DNA of 64,000 nt from positions 27,808-91,807 of the forward strand of contig JAHNEJ010002961.1 of assembly GCA_022559845.1 (NCBI GenBank), read 5' to 3'. Both the position numbers and the translations under genes were made by a program. Source of the DNA: Amorphophallus konjac. Its lineage: Eukaryota; Streptophyta; Magnoliopsida; Alismatales; Araceae. Numbering within the stretch: position 1 is the stretch's first letter; each line of letters starts with the position of its first letter. A model generated the notes under the pieces. It was given only the letters and a program-made list of their open reading frames with translations, was not told where the DNA came from and made no database searches. This document shows, piece by piece, positions 11,477 through 22,955 of this stretch.

Positions 11477-11637
11477 GTAGGTGAGTTGGTTAGAGATCTG
11501 GTTTTTAATCCGAAAGTCACTGGTTCAAAATTTATTTATTTTTAGTTGAAAAAAGTCAAAATCAATCTGAATCATCGGATGCGAACCCGAGTCACGTTGT
11601 AAGAGACGTAAAGATCACCTAACCAACTAAGCTAACA
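11477..11637. repeat. two tRNA-like (SINE-head) sequences in inverted orientation
   Basis: On the plus strand (11477-11533) an A-box-like GTGAGTTGGTTAGAG is followed by CTTTT-type anticodon sequence and GGTTCAAA, a B-box. On the minus strand (11637-11578) TTAGCTTAGTTGGTTAGG is followed by GGGTTCGCATC, another B-box. Neither folds into an obvious full cloverleaf, so these look like SINE heads or tRNA pseudogenes, not tRNA genes. Confidence 0.55.
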
Positions 11638-11663
11638 TATTTTTTATAATATTTTACCTGTAC

Positions 11664-11675
11664 TATATATATAAA
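11664..11675 (+). promoter_or_regulatory. possible TATA element upstream of CcmE
   Basis: TATATATATAAA lies about 370 bases before the CcmE start codon. The distance is long for a plain 5' UTR, and the sequence may belong to the repeats next to it. Confidence 0.25.
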
Positions 11676-12045
11676 GTCCATTTTTTTATCTTGATACGCA
11701 ACGGTACCATTCCGTCCCGGGCCGTGATCGGGACGGCCGGTTCGGCCGCAATAAATCTTGGATGATATATCTAAATAAGAAATATATTTGTAAATATATA
11801 ACTTTGTAAGAGTATATTTGTAAAAATGTTTTTAAAATAAAGACAAGTGAGATGAGTAAAGAATCTAAAGATGGGAACGCGTATCTTCTAGAGTGGGTCA
11901 ACAGTTTTACGTTGAAAGCCCCTCCTGAGCGCTACGCAGACGCCGGCGCCGTCAAACGAGAACCCCAACAAATCTCGACGTCGAAGGGGCCTCTCCAGAC
12001 CCCCACCTTTCTTTTCTTCTCTGATCCTGGCTCGCCGGACCTCCC

Positions 12046-12822
12046 ATGGCCGGCAGGCTCGCCTCGCGCTTCGGCCCCCGCCTCGCCGCCTCCCTGCGCG
12101 CCGCCGCCTCCCAACCCCACTCCTTGCCCACATCTCCCCTCTACCTGGCCGCGGGGTCGCCGGTCCCCGCACCCGCCGAGCTTTTCTTCCTCCGGCACCT
12201 CTCCAGCCTCCGCCGCCAGCCCGCCCGGCCGAAGGCCGTCGATATCGGCGCCCGGGCCCGGCAGCTCCAGAACCGGCGGCTCTGGACCTACGCGCTCACC
12301 TTCGGCTGCGTCGCCGGGTTCATCACCATCGTCCTCAGCAACTTCCAGGACCAGCTGGTCTTCTACATCACCCCTAGCGATGCGCTGGAGAAGTTTACCA
12401 CCAATCCCGCCAAGAACCGCTTCCGGCTGGGGGGCCTCGTCCTCGAGGGCAGCGTGATGCACCCCTCGCCGTCGTCTCCCGAGATGGAGTTCGTGATCAC
12501 CGACCTGATGACGGACATCCTCGTCCGGTACGAGGGGTCCCTGCCGGATCTGTTCCGGGAGGGCCACTCCGTGGTGGTGGAAGGGTTTCTGAAGCCGTTC
12601 GAGAGGGAAGAGGAGCGGACTGTGGAGAAGGAAGTGGCATCGAGGGCGGCGACGGCATCGTTGAAGGCGAAGAGCGAGCCTTGTTACTTCAGGGCGACGG
12701 AGGTGCTCGCGAAGCACGATGAGAAGTACATGCCCAAGGAGGTGGCGGCGGCGCTCGAGCGGAATAAGAAGATGATTGAGGAGGAAGCGGCAAGAGAAGC
12801 TGTGGGCAAGGGGGAGAAATGA
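12046..12822 (+). CDS. CCME: cytochrome c-type biogenesis protein CcmE, mitochondrial
   Basis: CcmE is the haem chaperone of system I cytochrome c maturation. It binds haem covalently in the mitochondrial intermembrane space and passes it to the apocytochrome ligase. The 258-aa protein has an Arg/Ala/Ser-rich presequence (about 1-60), one membrane segment (TYALTFGCVAGFITIVLSNF, about 81-100) and a beta-barrel domain with FRLGGLVLEGSV, FVITDLMTDILVRYEGSLPD and REGHSVVVEGFL. The haem motif VLAKHDEKYMP holds the His that forms the covalent haem bond (His224) and the nearby Tyr228. The length fits plant CcmE. It is one exon, and the ATG sits in a good context (CCCATGG) at the start of the presequence. 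No defect is seen. Confidence is high from motifs alone. Confidence 0.96.
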   Translation: MAGRLASRFGPRLAASLRAAASQPHSLPTSPLYLAAGSPVPAPAELFFLRHLSSLRRQPARPKAVDIGARARQLQNRRLWTYALTFGCVAGFITIVLSNFQDQLVFYITPSDALEKFTTNPAKNRFRLGGLVLEGSVMHPSPSSPEMEFVITDLMTDILVRYEGSLPDLFREGHSVVVEGFLKPFEREEERTVEKEVASRAATASLKAKSEPCYFRATEVLAKHDEKYMPKEVAAALERNKKMIEEEAAREAVGKGEK

Positions 12823-15800
12823 GGCTTGAGCAGGTATTTTGTTTTTGCTTCCAACTACAGGAGACGTTATTCTTACCTGAGAATAAGTCGATTACCAAAA
12901 TTTGAGGCCTTTTTTTTTCTTCTGTGATTCGGGATCCATTATTCGAATCCCATCAATTTTTGAGCTGAGGGCAACAGTGAGACTGTGATTGTGGTATTAA
13001 TTTTTTTGTATACTCTACTGGCCTACTGCCATGGGCATGTTCTGTATGACATCCTATTGTACTCCTAGGCTATAAATTTTTATATATTTCAAATTGAGCA
13101 ATACATGGAAAAGCTACTGACCACTAGTGATTATGGACACTGATTGGGAAACATGGGACATTGAACTGTCCATTGACGTTGGCCTCACAGGAAGCATTGC
13201 AATCTCATGGAAAAAGAATCATTTTGAGAATCAAAGTTACGTAAAAAATGGTCATTGCTCAAGAATATGAATTCCTTAGCTATTCATACCATTTGAAGCT
13301 GCTGAGAGTCCACTGGGGTGCCTGTGATATTTTTATGATGTCGAAGCCTACATGTTTGTAAATGGTTTTTTTCTCTAGATTCTGCTCATCTTGGTTTTCA
13401 GACTTATTTTTTCTTTTACATTCCAGAAATTGTTTTATATATCATGTGCCACTGAGTTGTATATGTCTTTGATAACATGCCCTAAGATGAGATGGATCCA
13501 TCATCCAAAGATCAGTGTTTTCCATACTGGATAAGTTACTTTTATCTGATCCTTTCATTTTAGTTCAATATCCCTAAAAAATTGATACAACGCCTATTTA
13601 GCTAACCTGCACGTGACTCATACAACATCTCTGTGATCCCTTTAGTCTTTAGAGTATAGAATATTTGGGATGTCCCTAGCATTAATGGAGATGAGCTTAA
13701 AATATCTCCATCTTTGCAATAGTGTGGATACCCCATGGCGGTGAGCTTAAAACCTTTTTAGCTTATTATAATGGCTTTCAGCATATAATAACAAAAACAG
13801 CATCTCACTAGGCTATTTGTATGTCCATGCACATCATGATCATGCAAGATCTCCTTCATTGCAATCAGTTCCCTTAGCCTGTTCTTGTCTTAATGAAATA
13901 TTTATATATTTGGCCACAAGCTTTGTATCAAAAACATTTTCCAGTCACTACTAGGAGCTAAGTCCATTTGGTGCTAACAATTTAGCAGGACATATCTGTA
14001 CTTTATTCAATCTCATGTAACAAGGAATGACAGAGAAGTCAGCAAACATTTGGCTTTTGTTTGCAGAGCATCTGCATGTTATGCAGTGGCTTTACTTTGA
14101 CTGAGTTGTTTTATAGGTGCTCTTGCACATGTTATTCTGTGTCTACATTGGCTCTGTATCTATTAGCTGCAGTGCCAAAGATACTTGAGTATGGCAAGGT
14201 GGACCTTTTATGGCGCATAGGCGTTGCATTTCAGATGCTTGTCATGCAATGTTGAATGATATTGTGTACAGTTTTAATGAGTTTCAAGTTTTAGTCCATG
14301 TTTTCATCTGGAGTGTAGTGTAATTGAATTGCTTTTGCCTTATTATTGTTGAAGCTTCATTCAACTGCAAGGCTTTTAGTGTTTTTTTTTAATGCAGTCC
14401 GCGGACATGCAGAAAATTGTAATATATATAGGAATAATCTCTGACATTAGATTTGTGTTGTTGTATATCATGCCTGTGACTTGATGCCAGATGTCAGTAA
14501 AAGATTTTTACTTCCCATTTGACTCAGATAGTTTCATCATTTTTGTAGTTGTATCTAATAGCTAGACATTGTGCTCGAAAGGGTTGTCATAATCTTCATA
14601 TATGATAGGTTTGTAAAAGTCCTACAACTGATGGAGTCATAGTTTAGTCAGCTTTAGTGGTCCATGCAGATGGATATCCTATCTTGATAAAACATTGAAG
14701 TGATTGGAACATTTACTTCAGCAGTTGACCCCTTCTGTCTCTATTGTCTTCTCTGGCATTTCTTTCTACACCTGCTGCTACCGCTGTGACCATTTTCCTC
14801 CTGTTCCACCTGTTGTCACCTTTTCCTATTACAAACACTACTGCTGTGCACACTTCCTTCTTCTTTTCTTGTTGAAGATGCTTCATAATTCATATAGGCC
14901 CTTTTTCTTCTTTATATCTGTTATTGCAACACCAAATTACCATAACTGTTCGCAGGGCAATGTGCCTGGACTTCGCCCTGGCTCACGCTGGCATGGCATC
15001 TGAGGGGTTTCTCGAGCGGCCTCCCTTGCAGCTGGTGTTCCCCTCGTATCCTTAAGAAAATTACCATAGTTTTCATACTACAATGAATCTTTATTTCTTT
15101 TTTTCTTCGTTCTTCCTTCTTCCTGCAGGTATTCTTTTTTATTTTCCATCTTATTCTCATCCTTTTATAATTTTCCTAATTTGTATTCCATGCCTGTTCT
15201 GCATACTAGCTTTCTAATTTCCCAAGATAGCCCCTCCCAGTTTTAGTAGTTTTGAGTATTTTGACTACATGCACCAAACTTGTCATCTCTTGGCATTTGG
15301 AAGCTTTTGGTCCACTGATTTTAGTCAAATCATTTTTGACTAATATCAGAAAACATAGGTTTTGAAAGTTGAAAATCTATGTTGACAATCTCAATTGAGT
15401 GGTTTAATAAGTCTTAACAGATTTTTAGTTCAGTTTACATGAATGCCATTGTTTTTTTGTTCTATACCTCAAGATCCATCATTGTTTATGTCCATTCATG
15501 GTAGAAGAGATTTTTTCAGTAATTGGGACATGGGTGCCTTTTTCAAAAGCTGCTCCTACATGGCTTTTGGAGAAAGTTACCTCATTTTCACTCTTGTTGA
15601 TCTCCCTTCTTCCCAAATATCCCAGCTTTTGGATGGTTGGAAATCTGAGGTGAAGCTATTTTGTTTGAAAATGCTTTTTATGTATCACAAATCCAAATGA
15701 TTTGCATCAACCTCAAAGTGCCAAATGAAGTCTAAGATGCGAAAATTATTCTAATTTCATCCCTTTTGGTGCTGCTTCTAGGAACTTTATACAACCATTT

Positions 15801-16390
15801 GTAATATCTAAGGTTTCTTTGCCATCAAAATGTTTCTTTTCTCTCTTGTTGCATTCTCTTCTCAAGGCTGCTTCCTCTTTGCTGTCTTTTGTTTTTGGAT
15901 GACTCCCTTGTGGCCCTTCTCTTTTTCGTAATCTACCTTCTAAACTTTTCCTAGCATGGTAGTACATGCACCAAAAGTTGATCAGGATCAGGGAAGAATA
16001 ATGGACAGAAGAAAGGAATGTACATTCTCTTCTCTCTCGACCTGTGTGCTTGTGCTTGTGCTTTTGCATGTGCCTGTGCATCAATGTGCATGCATGTGGG
16101 TGGGCAGGCTACTCTGCGACCAGGTGCCTTTGTGCTGCATAGTAGCTGACATTTCTAACTTTACCAGATGATTTTGGTTGGGAGGGGGGGTGGAGAATGC
16201 TCCTCTTTCTGTACAACTGTAATGCTGCAGCAGATGTTGCGAACAACTCATGCTGTTTAATTGTGTCCTTGGCTGATCAGATGGTGGATGCTGTTTGTGC
16301 ATCTGCCCACCTACACACATCTTTGATCTTTTTATATTTAGATGATCAACAACTGCAGCCGGCACGCATGAAGGCACGTTAGCAGCATGG
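12823..16390 (+). other. CcmE 3' flank, with a possible 3'-UTR intron
   Basis: Eleven bases after the stop codon lies a splice-donor-like CAG|GTATTT (about 12833), and TTTGCAG|AGC at 14061-14067 could be its acceptor, so a 3'-UTR intron is possible. A short GC-rich patch after TTCGCAG (about 14955-15045) could be another 3' exon; I recognise no protein in it. The rest is AT-rich with no gene. Confidence 0.3.
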
Positions 16391-16398
16391 CAGCGTTG

Positions 16399-16439
<41 letters not shown>

Positions 16440-16466
16440 CCACACCCACCCACACACCCACCCGCC

Positions 16467-16502
<36 letters not shown>

Positions 16503-16531
16503 AGCGCGCGCACACACACACACACACACGC
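16399..16531. repeat. compound (CT)n-(CA)n microsatellite
   Basis: Runs of CT, CA, then CCCACA-type repeats, CT, CA, a short GCGC and again CA follow each other in 133 bases. ORFs in this region are repeats read as protein. Confidence 0.97.
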
Positions 16532-17159
16532 ACACATGATCTGATGACATATTCACCATGTCCCTTGGCATCTCCTCAAATCACAGGTCTTTCCCTGTAG
16601 TAAGGATCCTCGAAGGACCCTTATTTTCTTATGATGGTGCATTGGATTGGGTCTCACAATCTCTGCCAAATGCATATGTTGATGCCTTCTATGTCGTCCA
16701 CAAGTTCAAACTTCTTGAAGCTCTTTTCATTTAAAAATGTTGGATCATGTTTTTATGCAATCCACAGTTGATATTATGATATGATAAAGTCGCACCAAGA
16801 AGCTTGACTGTATCCTACTATTGTTGATACGTATAGCATTGATGGAATATCCTTTTTATTATGTCTGCACATAGAAAATGTTAGCCATTGGATCATGTAT
16901 CTTCATCTCAACGATTAATTATAATGATCCTCTTCTTAACCATATCAAGTAACAATATAAATAATATAGGAACGAATATGGCATGTTAAGTTGTTTTTGG
17001 AATTTTTGCATATAAATCATCGTTGTAACAAAAATTACATATTTATCATTCTTGTATTTATATTTGCACACATCGAATTGCACTATTTTTGTGTGCAAAA
17101 AGACCACTTAAAATATAACATTTTGCACAATATTAATGTTTTTAATGATGTGTGCAAAT
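16532..17159. other. non-coding, AT-rich
   Basis: I see no gene or recognisable element here. Confidence 0.4.
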
Positions 17160-17893
17160 AAGAGTCGTCATCATCATCATCAGAGTCTTATTTCATTATT
17201 TGGGGTCGACTACATGAATCTTGTTTCACTAAAGAATTATATCAAGTGTTATATTCGCATTTAAACCCAAGAAGTTAATGTCCCTTTTAATAACATCATA
17301 CATCTCATTTTAACCTTTCCACAACTCTTTTACTAGCTTTCACTAAAATTTGGTCGCATCTTTTAACTGGTATTGAGTTAGGACGACAGTGTACCTGTCT
17401 AAATCATCTGAGTCTATTTTCACTTATTTTATCATCAACTAGAATTGCACTCAAGTCCTCGTGAATACATTCATTCTTAATCTATTTAAATTTTACTACA
17501 CATCTATCACAACATTTTCATCTCTGTCACACATTTTGTGAATGTGCTTCTTTCTTACTGTCTAACACTCGGTACCATATAACAAAGTATGTCTCACAGT
17601 CGCTCTATAAAATTTTTCTTTAAGTTTTATAGGTATATGACAATTACAAAGGACTCTTGATGTGTTTTTCTATTTTAACTAACTTGTCTTTATCATGCGT
17701 GTAACATTATCATAGATCTCTCCATTGTCTTGAATATTTGACCCTAGACACCGAAAATTACTATTTTTAGGAATGTTTTGTCCATCAATTAGAACTGTCT
17801 TCCTTTTCCACTCTCACGTTACTAAAATTGTAGTGCATAAACGTTGACTTATACTAATTCTTAAATTTTTAGACTCCAAGGTATGTTTCCAAC
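17160..17893 (-). pseudogene. LINE reverse transcriptase remnant, left part
   Basis: The plus strand carries TCATCATCATCATCAGAGTC and TTTGGGGTCGACTACATGAA, sequences typical of plant LINE 3' regions. Read backwards, the frame near 17565-17590 gives LLYGTEC, a conserved piece of LINE ORF2 after the reverse transcriptase. Stops and frameshifts are many. The second part is beyond the hAT insertion at 31725. Confidence 0.6.
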
Positions 17894-18439
17894 CATAGTT
17901 GTCAAGACGAGAAGGTGACTAAGGCGAGCTTAGGGTCTTTGAGTGTCTAAGCACTTAGGTGCTTGCCTAAGCAGTGTTTAGGCGTCAGTCTAAACAGTGT
18001 TTAAGCGTCAAGTTTATAAACAAATGTGGTTATTAATATATATGTATTTTCTATATAAAAGTTAATTATGATCATTACAAATATAGATGACAACAACAAC
18101 ATGGATAAAATTAAAAATTAATAAAAATGACATTGTAATAAAATATCAAAATTAATTTTAAGATAAAATTAGCTAAAAAATTAAACTTTTATAATGAAAA
18201 AAATTGTTAAATATTAACCTAATATTTGTCAATTTCTCTCAAAAATTTGTAAATCATATTTGAAACAACGTACAAGTAATATAATGTTTATACCAAAAGA
18301 AACAAACATCATCAATTATTATCATATGGACAAGCATATAATAAAACAAATAAATGATGAATTAAGGAAGTACCATAGATAATAGTAGCCATAAAAGTCA
18401 TTCAATATCCAACAAAAAAATATAAACATCTAATTTTAA

Positions 18440-19520
18440 ATTAAACATTGCATTCTCAAGCGCTCTCTCATTTGAAGTTTCATGATTCTCATCTTCATCT
18501 TTATCACCATCTTCATCATTTGACTCCCATGGTGTATTATCATCATCTGTCTCTTCTTCCTCATTCTCTCATTCATCTTGTTCATCATCACCCTCTTCCA
18601 TAGGATGTGAAGTACTTCCTCTTGAGAGTGTCTTTTCTAGCCCTTTATTCCGATGTGTCCATTGCTATATCTACCATTTTTCATGTAAGGTCATCTCCTT
18701 CATGAACTATATCATCGCCAATCGCTCAGCTCTCCGTACCATTCTGCTAGATTCCCCGTTACAAAAAAATTTTTTTATATCATCGCCATCTTTAGTCATC
18801 CACTCACTTCCCCAATTTAACTCTGTTAAGCATGTTGGATCATATTTCTCTGGATGCTTCTTCTTTTTTGAGAATCTTTCACGAAGTTGTCGATTGTATT
18901 GAATATGGATTAAATCATTAAGTCTTTTATGCTCCAATCTATGCATCTTTTTTGTATGAATTCTGGAAAATAAAAAGATAAGATTAATGACTTTAACACA
19001 AATAGACTTCTTAAAATTCATTTAAAAGATTACTTACGAATTCAAATATGCTCCACTTACGTTCACAATTAGAAGAACTGTAAGTCGGTCTTAAAATCCT
19101 CAAAGCAATATTCATGAGTTCTGATGTATTTTCATATTACATCCATCGATCAGTTATAGTAATATTTAACAAAAAAGTATAATTTAAATCACATTTCCCG
19201 TTCAATGACAATACACAAAAAAAAAAATTTAATCAAATTATTCACTTGGCAATCTCCTGTCACGAGCTATAATTAACATGGAGATTCCAAATGTACCTCT
19301 TCCATTCATATATAATACCATCTTATCAATGATCTTATTTTGTATATCACTATTTGGCTCCATCCTTTCAACACATGTTAGGAAAAAAATTGAGAATTTT
19401 GTAACTGTAGCAAGACCATCCCTCGTACGAGTTTTATAATATAATTTAGGGTTCAAGAAAAATTCTGCTTCATGGAGAGGACAATTCATTTGAACTTTTC
19501 AACGTCGCTCTACAATTTTT
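18440..19520 (-). pseudogene. hAT transposase remnant (DUF659/dimerisation-type)
   Basis: On the minus strand the frame at 19489-19238 reads PLHEAEFFLNPKLYY and later GRGTFGISMLIIARD, matching the pattern of plant hAT transposases after the catalytic core. The frame at 19021-18707 reads RIHTKKMHRLEHKRLNDLIHIQYNRQLRERF, the start of the C-terminal dimerisation region. An acidic coding tract (TCATCATCATC-type on the plus strand) lies at 18485-18600. The fragments are in different frames with stops, and the BED finger and catalytic part are missing. Confidence 0.8.
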
Positions 19521-19745
19521 AACATAGGTTGATACTTAGGTTCCTTAGAACCAAAGTTCTCAATTATTTACTTATTTGCATGTTTCATTGCAGCATAAAT
19601 GTATCACATTGCAAGTTTCTCATCTGTATCAACCAATCTCAAAACCTGCAAAATGGGTTGAGAAGCTCTCAATATCTCTTCAATGGCATGTCAAAACTTC
19701 ACCTGAAAAATAATTGAAGAAACATTTTCCCCTTATTTGTCTTTG

Positions 19746-20182
19746 TCCATACATAGGGGTGAACACAGTTCGGTTCAGTTTGACTTGGGATCATTTTTTT
19801 TCAAACTGGACGATCGAGTTTGCCCATCAAACCGAACCGAACCAAATCGAAAAATTCGTTTTGGTTTGATTTCAAACCGAATTTTCATATTTTATTACAA
19901 TATATATATATATATTTATAATGACTTATATGTATATAAAATAAAAATACTTATATTTTATATGTTTGTATGTGTATACTTTTTAAATTTATTTAATATA
20001 TTTATAATATAAAATATTAATAAATAAATAGAAATAATAAATTCGATTGGTTCGATTTCACACATTATGAACCGAATCGAACCGAATTGAATTCAGCTTC
20101 AAATCGAATCAAACTGAACCGAACCGAACGGTTCAGTTCAATTTTTTGTTTGAACCGAATTATGAACAGCCCTACCCATACA
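19746..20182. mobile_element. hAT-type MITE, 421 bp, with 8-bp target duplication
   Basis: The element runs from 19754 (TAGGGGTGAACA) to 20174 (reverse complement TAGGGCTGTTCA). Flanks TCCATACA (19746-19753) and CCCATACA (20175-20182) are a target duplication with one mismatch. The inside is built of direct and inverted GGTTCGGTT/AACCGAACC repeats around an AT-rich centre. There is no coding capacity. Confidence 0.9.
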
Positions 20183-20832
20183 CTATTATGTCATCCATCT
20201 GAAGTGAACAATCTGCGCAAAGCTTTCTTTATGGTATCATCATGCAACCTTTCTAACGTGAGAAAGGTTGTGACAAATCTTGTCACTCCAAATGTTACAA
20301 GGTTTTTTTCTTTTCTCCTTCCTTGTGTGGTCAGCAAATGAGTGTGGGTGTATATGTATGCTTTCAACTTTTTAACTTTTTAACTTTTAACTTTGAGATG
20401 GTGCCTGACACTGACATTGGCACCGACACGGTGGAGTCCTTTGATCTTGAACTGTCTTATTCTTAGAAAAAATCATTATCTACAGTTCTACTCTCACAGC
20501 ATGACATCTTTCTTTTCTTATTTTTGTTTAGCCAACTCAGCATCTCGTTAACAATCTCCTATGTAATTTTTGGACATTTCTTCACATCACTAAACCCTCC
20601 TATTAAATGCTACTTTTGCCTTTTGATTCCTTCATATGTTATCAAACCACACAACTCACATTTTCTTTTGTTTTTATCATGCTCATTTGGCCAATATGCG
20701 TACTTCCACCCGGGATCATTAGACTTTGCCTTCTTCACTTATGTACATGGTGTCGAACTAGACTCTTCTATGATGACAAATGCAAAAAAAAAATAAAACA
20801 AAACATACAATACTCAGCCACAGACTATTGTG

Positions 20833-20836
<4 letters not shown>

Positions 20837-20874
<38 letters not shown>
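20837..20874. repeat. (CT)n microsatellite next to the LTR insertion
   Basis: About 19 CT units end 14 bases before the LTR element at 20888. A GA-rich tract lies directly after its other end (30411), so the element probably landed in repeat-rich DNA. Confidence 0.95.
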
Positions 20875-20877
<3 letters not shown>

Positions 20878-21137
20878 GTGTGAGAGATGAAGTCCCGCGA
20901 TCAATGACACCCAAGAGGGGGTGAATTGGGTGATAACAAATTTTACGAAAACTTTTACCCTTTTTACAAAATATGTGATAAACAATAATTAGCAAATGAA
21001 AACTAATTAACCAATTCTCTCAAACTTTCCGTTCATACACGACCATACAACGAAAACAATCAAACCACACAAATAACACACAATGCACATCGGTTTTTAA
21101 GGTGGTTCGGATGCAACGACGGCAATCCTACGTCCAC

Positions 21138-21466
21138 CCCTCACCAAACCCGGTGAGGCTTCACTCGGGGATAAATCCCCAAACGGAGATGACGCTCCAA
21201 CCACACACGCAGGACGACGCCTGCCCACACACACGGGGACGCGCCCCAAAACACACACACACACGAGACGAAGTCTCCAACACGATCCAACAAGCGGATC
21301 AACAAGACACACACACGCTGCGACAAGTGCAGCACTCCACACACACAAACACTAAGATCTGGATAAATCCACACACACACGCAGATCTAAGAAGACCTAC
21401 GCACACACGAATCAAGTACGACACACACACACACGACCACGGATCCAACAACGATCCACACACACA
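21138..21466. repeat. array of short inverted repeats, mostly joined by (CA)n linkers (LTR copy 1)
   Basis: In order: CCTCACC/GGTGAGG, GGGGAT/ATCCCC, GGAG/CTCC, GCAGG/CCTGC, GGGG/CCCC, GAGAC/GTCTC, GATCC/GGATC, GCTGC/GCAGC, TGGAT/ATCCA, AGATCT/AGACCT (one mismatch) and GGATC/GATCC. Loops are 2-7 bases. Most neighbours from the fourth onward are separated by CACACACAC-type linkers. The second LTR carries the same array at about 28675-29003. In the element's RNA this becomes hairpins on a (UG)n string. Confidence 0.8.
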
Positions 21467-22076
21467 CGAGTTTGCAGTTTATAAGAAACACAAATCTGAA
21501 ACTATAAAGCACAAAACACAAACATGAATAAACCACAGTTTAGAAAGCTCCTGATTTAGGCTCCCCCTGAGTGTGTGCTCTGGATGTTCGCGTTGATTCC
21601 TTCTTCACTTGAATAGCTTGAGACTCAGCTTGAATGGCCTTGTATTTGATGTAGATCTTCTTGCACGGAGTACTGTTCACGGCTACAGTACCCTTCCTTC
21701 TTCCTTGGACAAATCCATGTATCTTCTTGATGCTTGTGAGCTTGTTCTCTTCCTTTGAGACTGCTGACTTCAAATGGAGCTAGAGTACCTTCAGATGATG
21801 CTTGAATGGCTCCTTCTTCCTTGTAGCATCCTTCTTCTTCTTCCCTTGGATCACCTTGAGTTGATGAAGAGGTGTATGGATGTAGCTTTGAACCTTGATT
21901 GCTTCTACACCTTCTTGGAGGTAGATGGCTTCAGAAATACCTTGAATGGGTTGGAGATAGATGAAGAGCTTGCTGCACGAGGTACTGTTCACGGAGCTAC
22001 AGTACCTCTTCTTCCTCCTTGGACAGCCTCCCCTTTGGATCTCTTGGATAATTAGGGTTATGACTCTAATAGGATG

Positions 22077-22083
22077 TTTTATA
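22077..22083 (-). promoter_or_regulatory. TATA box of the LTR
   Basis: TATAAAA on the minus strand, between the GGTCGACC cluster (upstream) and the hairpin array (downstream). The partner LTR has the same box at about 29615. Confidence 0.5.
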
Positions 22084-22223
22084 ACCCTTGGAAGGTCTAT
22101 GGACAAGCCCTAGACCAGATCCACAAATTCTGGAGGGTTTGGTGGCTTTGGGATTAAACAATAGCAAGAGGAGATGCTTCTTTCGAGATGGACAAAAGTC
22201 AATATTTTTGGCTTATCGGGGCT

Positions 22224-22405
22224 GGCGGTCGACCTGCAGAGGCTGGCGGTCGACCGCTACTGAGAGAACTGCTGGCCGTTGGTTTCTGGGAATTCCGGTC
22301 GACCGCTACTGGGCTGGCGGTCGACCGCCACTGTGAATCCCTACAGGCGGTGAGCTGCTGGCAGGGGCGGTCGACCGCCCTGAGCTGGCGGTCGACCGCC
22401 AGCTG
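22224..22405. repeat. six GGTCGACC palindromes in the LTR (U3 side)
   Basis: Six copies of GGTCGACC, most within GGCGGTCGACCGC, occur in about 180 bases. They lie about 140-330 bases upstream of the TATA box. The partner LTR (about 29765-29920) has five GTCGAC sites because of a deletion and point changes. Confidence 0.85.
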
Positions 22406-22937
22406 GGCAGACCCTGGGTTTTCCCAGGTCTGTCCGTTAACCTCTTCAGCTCTGTCGCTTAAGTCCTTTAGCAGCCCGTTCATGTCTGTGGCATCACCCT
22501 TGACAGTGTAGAAGGTGTCAACTGAGTCTTTGACCTTGTGGATTTTTACTGAGTGTTTTGACCAATGGTTCTTGACAGTAAATGACATATACCACCTATT
22601 TTGGATTGTAGAGGAGCATGGTGCTTATCCACATGTTTGGTTCACCAGGTGACGGCCATGTGTTTGATCCTGCAAGCAAGATAGTCAAGGTTAATACCAT
22701 GCTTGTTCCCGTTGAAGAGGTTATGAAACCTCTTGCCTCTTGTAAAACCAACATATGCAAACCAAGGATCAAGACCATGTAACCATTCCCATTTGCCATC
22801 TCAACCATACATAAATAACAAGAGCATGAGCAATCAACCACAAGTTTACTTATCATCACTTAATCACACATTAAGTTTAGTTATCATCAAAACCATAACT
22901 TAACAATCACAACAATCATCAAAACCATAACTCAACA

Positions 22938-22955
22938 ATCTCCCCCTTTTTGATG
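22938..22955 (-). other. polypurine tract of the TR-GAG-like element
   Basis: The minus strand reads CAAAAAGGGGGAGAT directly before the LTR start. Further AGGGGGAG copies lie at 23048-23055, 23079-23086, 24409-24416 and 26062-26069, and one in each LTR. Confidence 0.7.

Larger units (their letters stand above)
20888..22937 (-). repeat. 3' LTR of the TR-GAG-like element
   Basis: On the minus strand it starts TGTTGAG and ends CGGGACTTCA. It is about 64 bp longer than its partner; one difference is a roughly 33-bp tandem duplication at the outer edge (22905-22937). A TATAAAA box lies at 22077-22083 on the minus strand. Reading frames of 80-140 aa seen in both LTRs are copies of low-complexity DNA. 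Confidence 0.93.

Noticed and set aside
11477..11637. tRNA genes
   Set aside because: A- and B-box-like parts are present, but no full cloverleaf or intact acceptor stem could be drawn.
14704..15160. A second host gene downstream of CcmE
   Set aside because: A GC-rich patch after an acceptor-like site is present, but no protein motif or second exon supports a gene.
16081..16571. ORFs of 150 and 77 aa
   Set aside because: They are the CT/CA microsatellite in translation.
21102..21527. 141-aa ORF conserved at 28621-29064
   Set aside because: It is conserved only because both copies are LTRs of one element; the protein is (CA)n and hairpin DNA read in frame.
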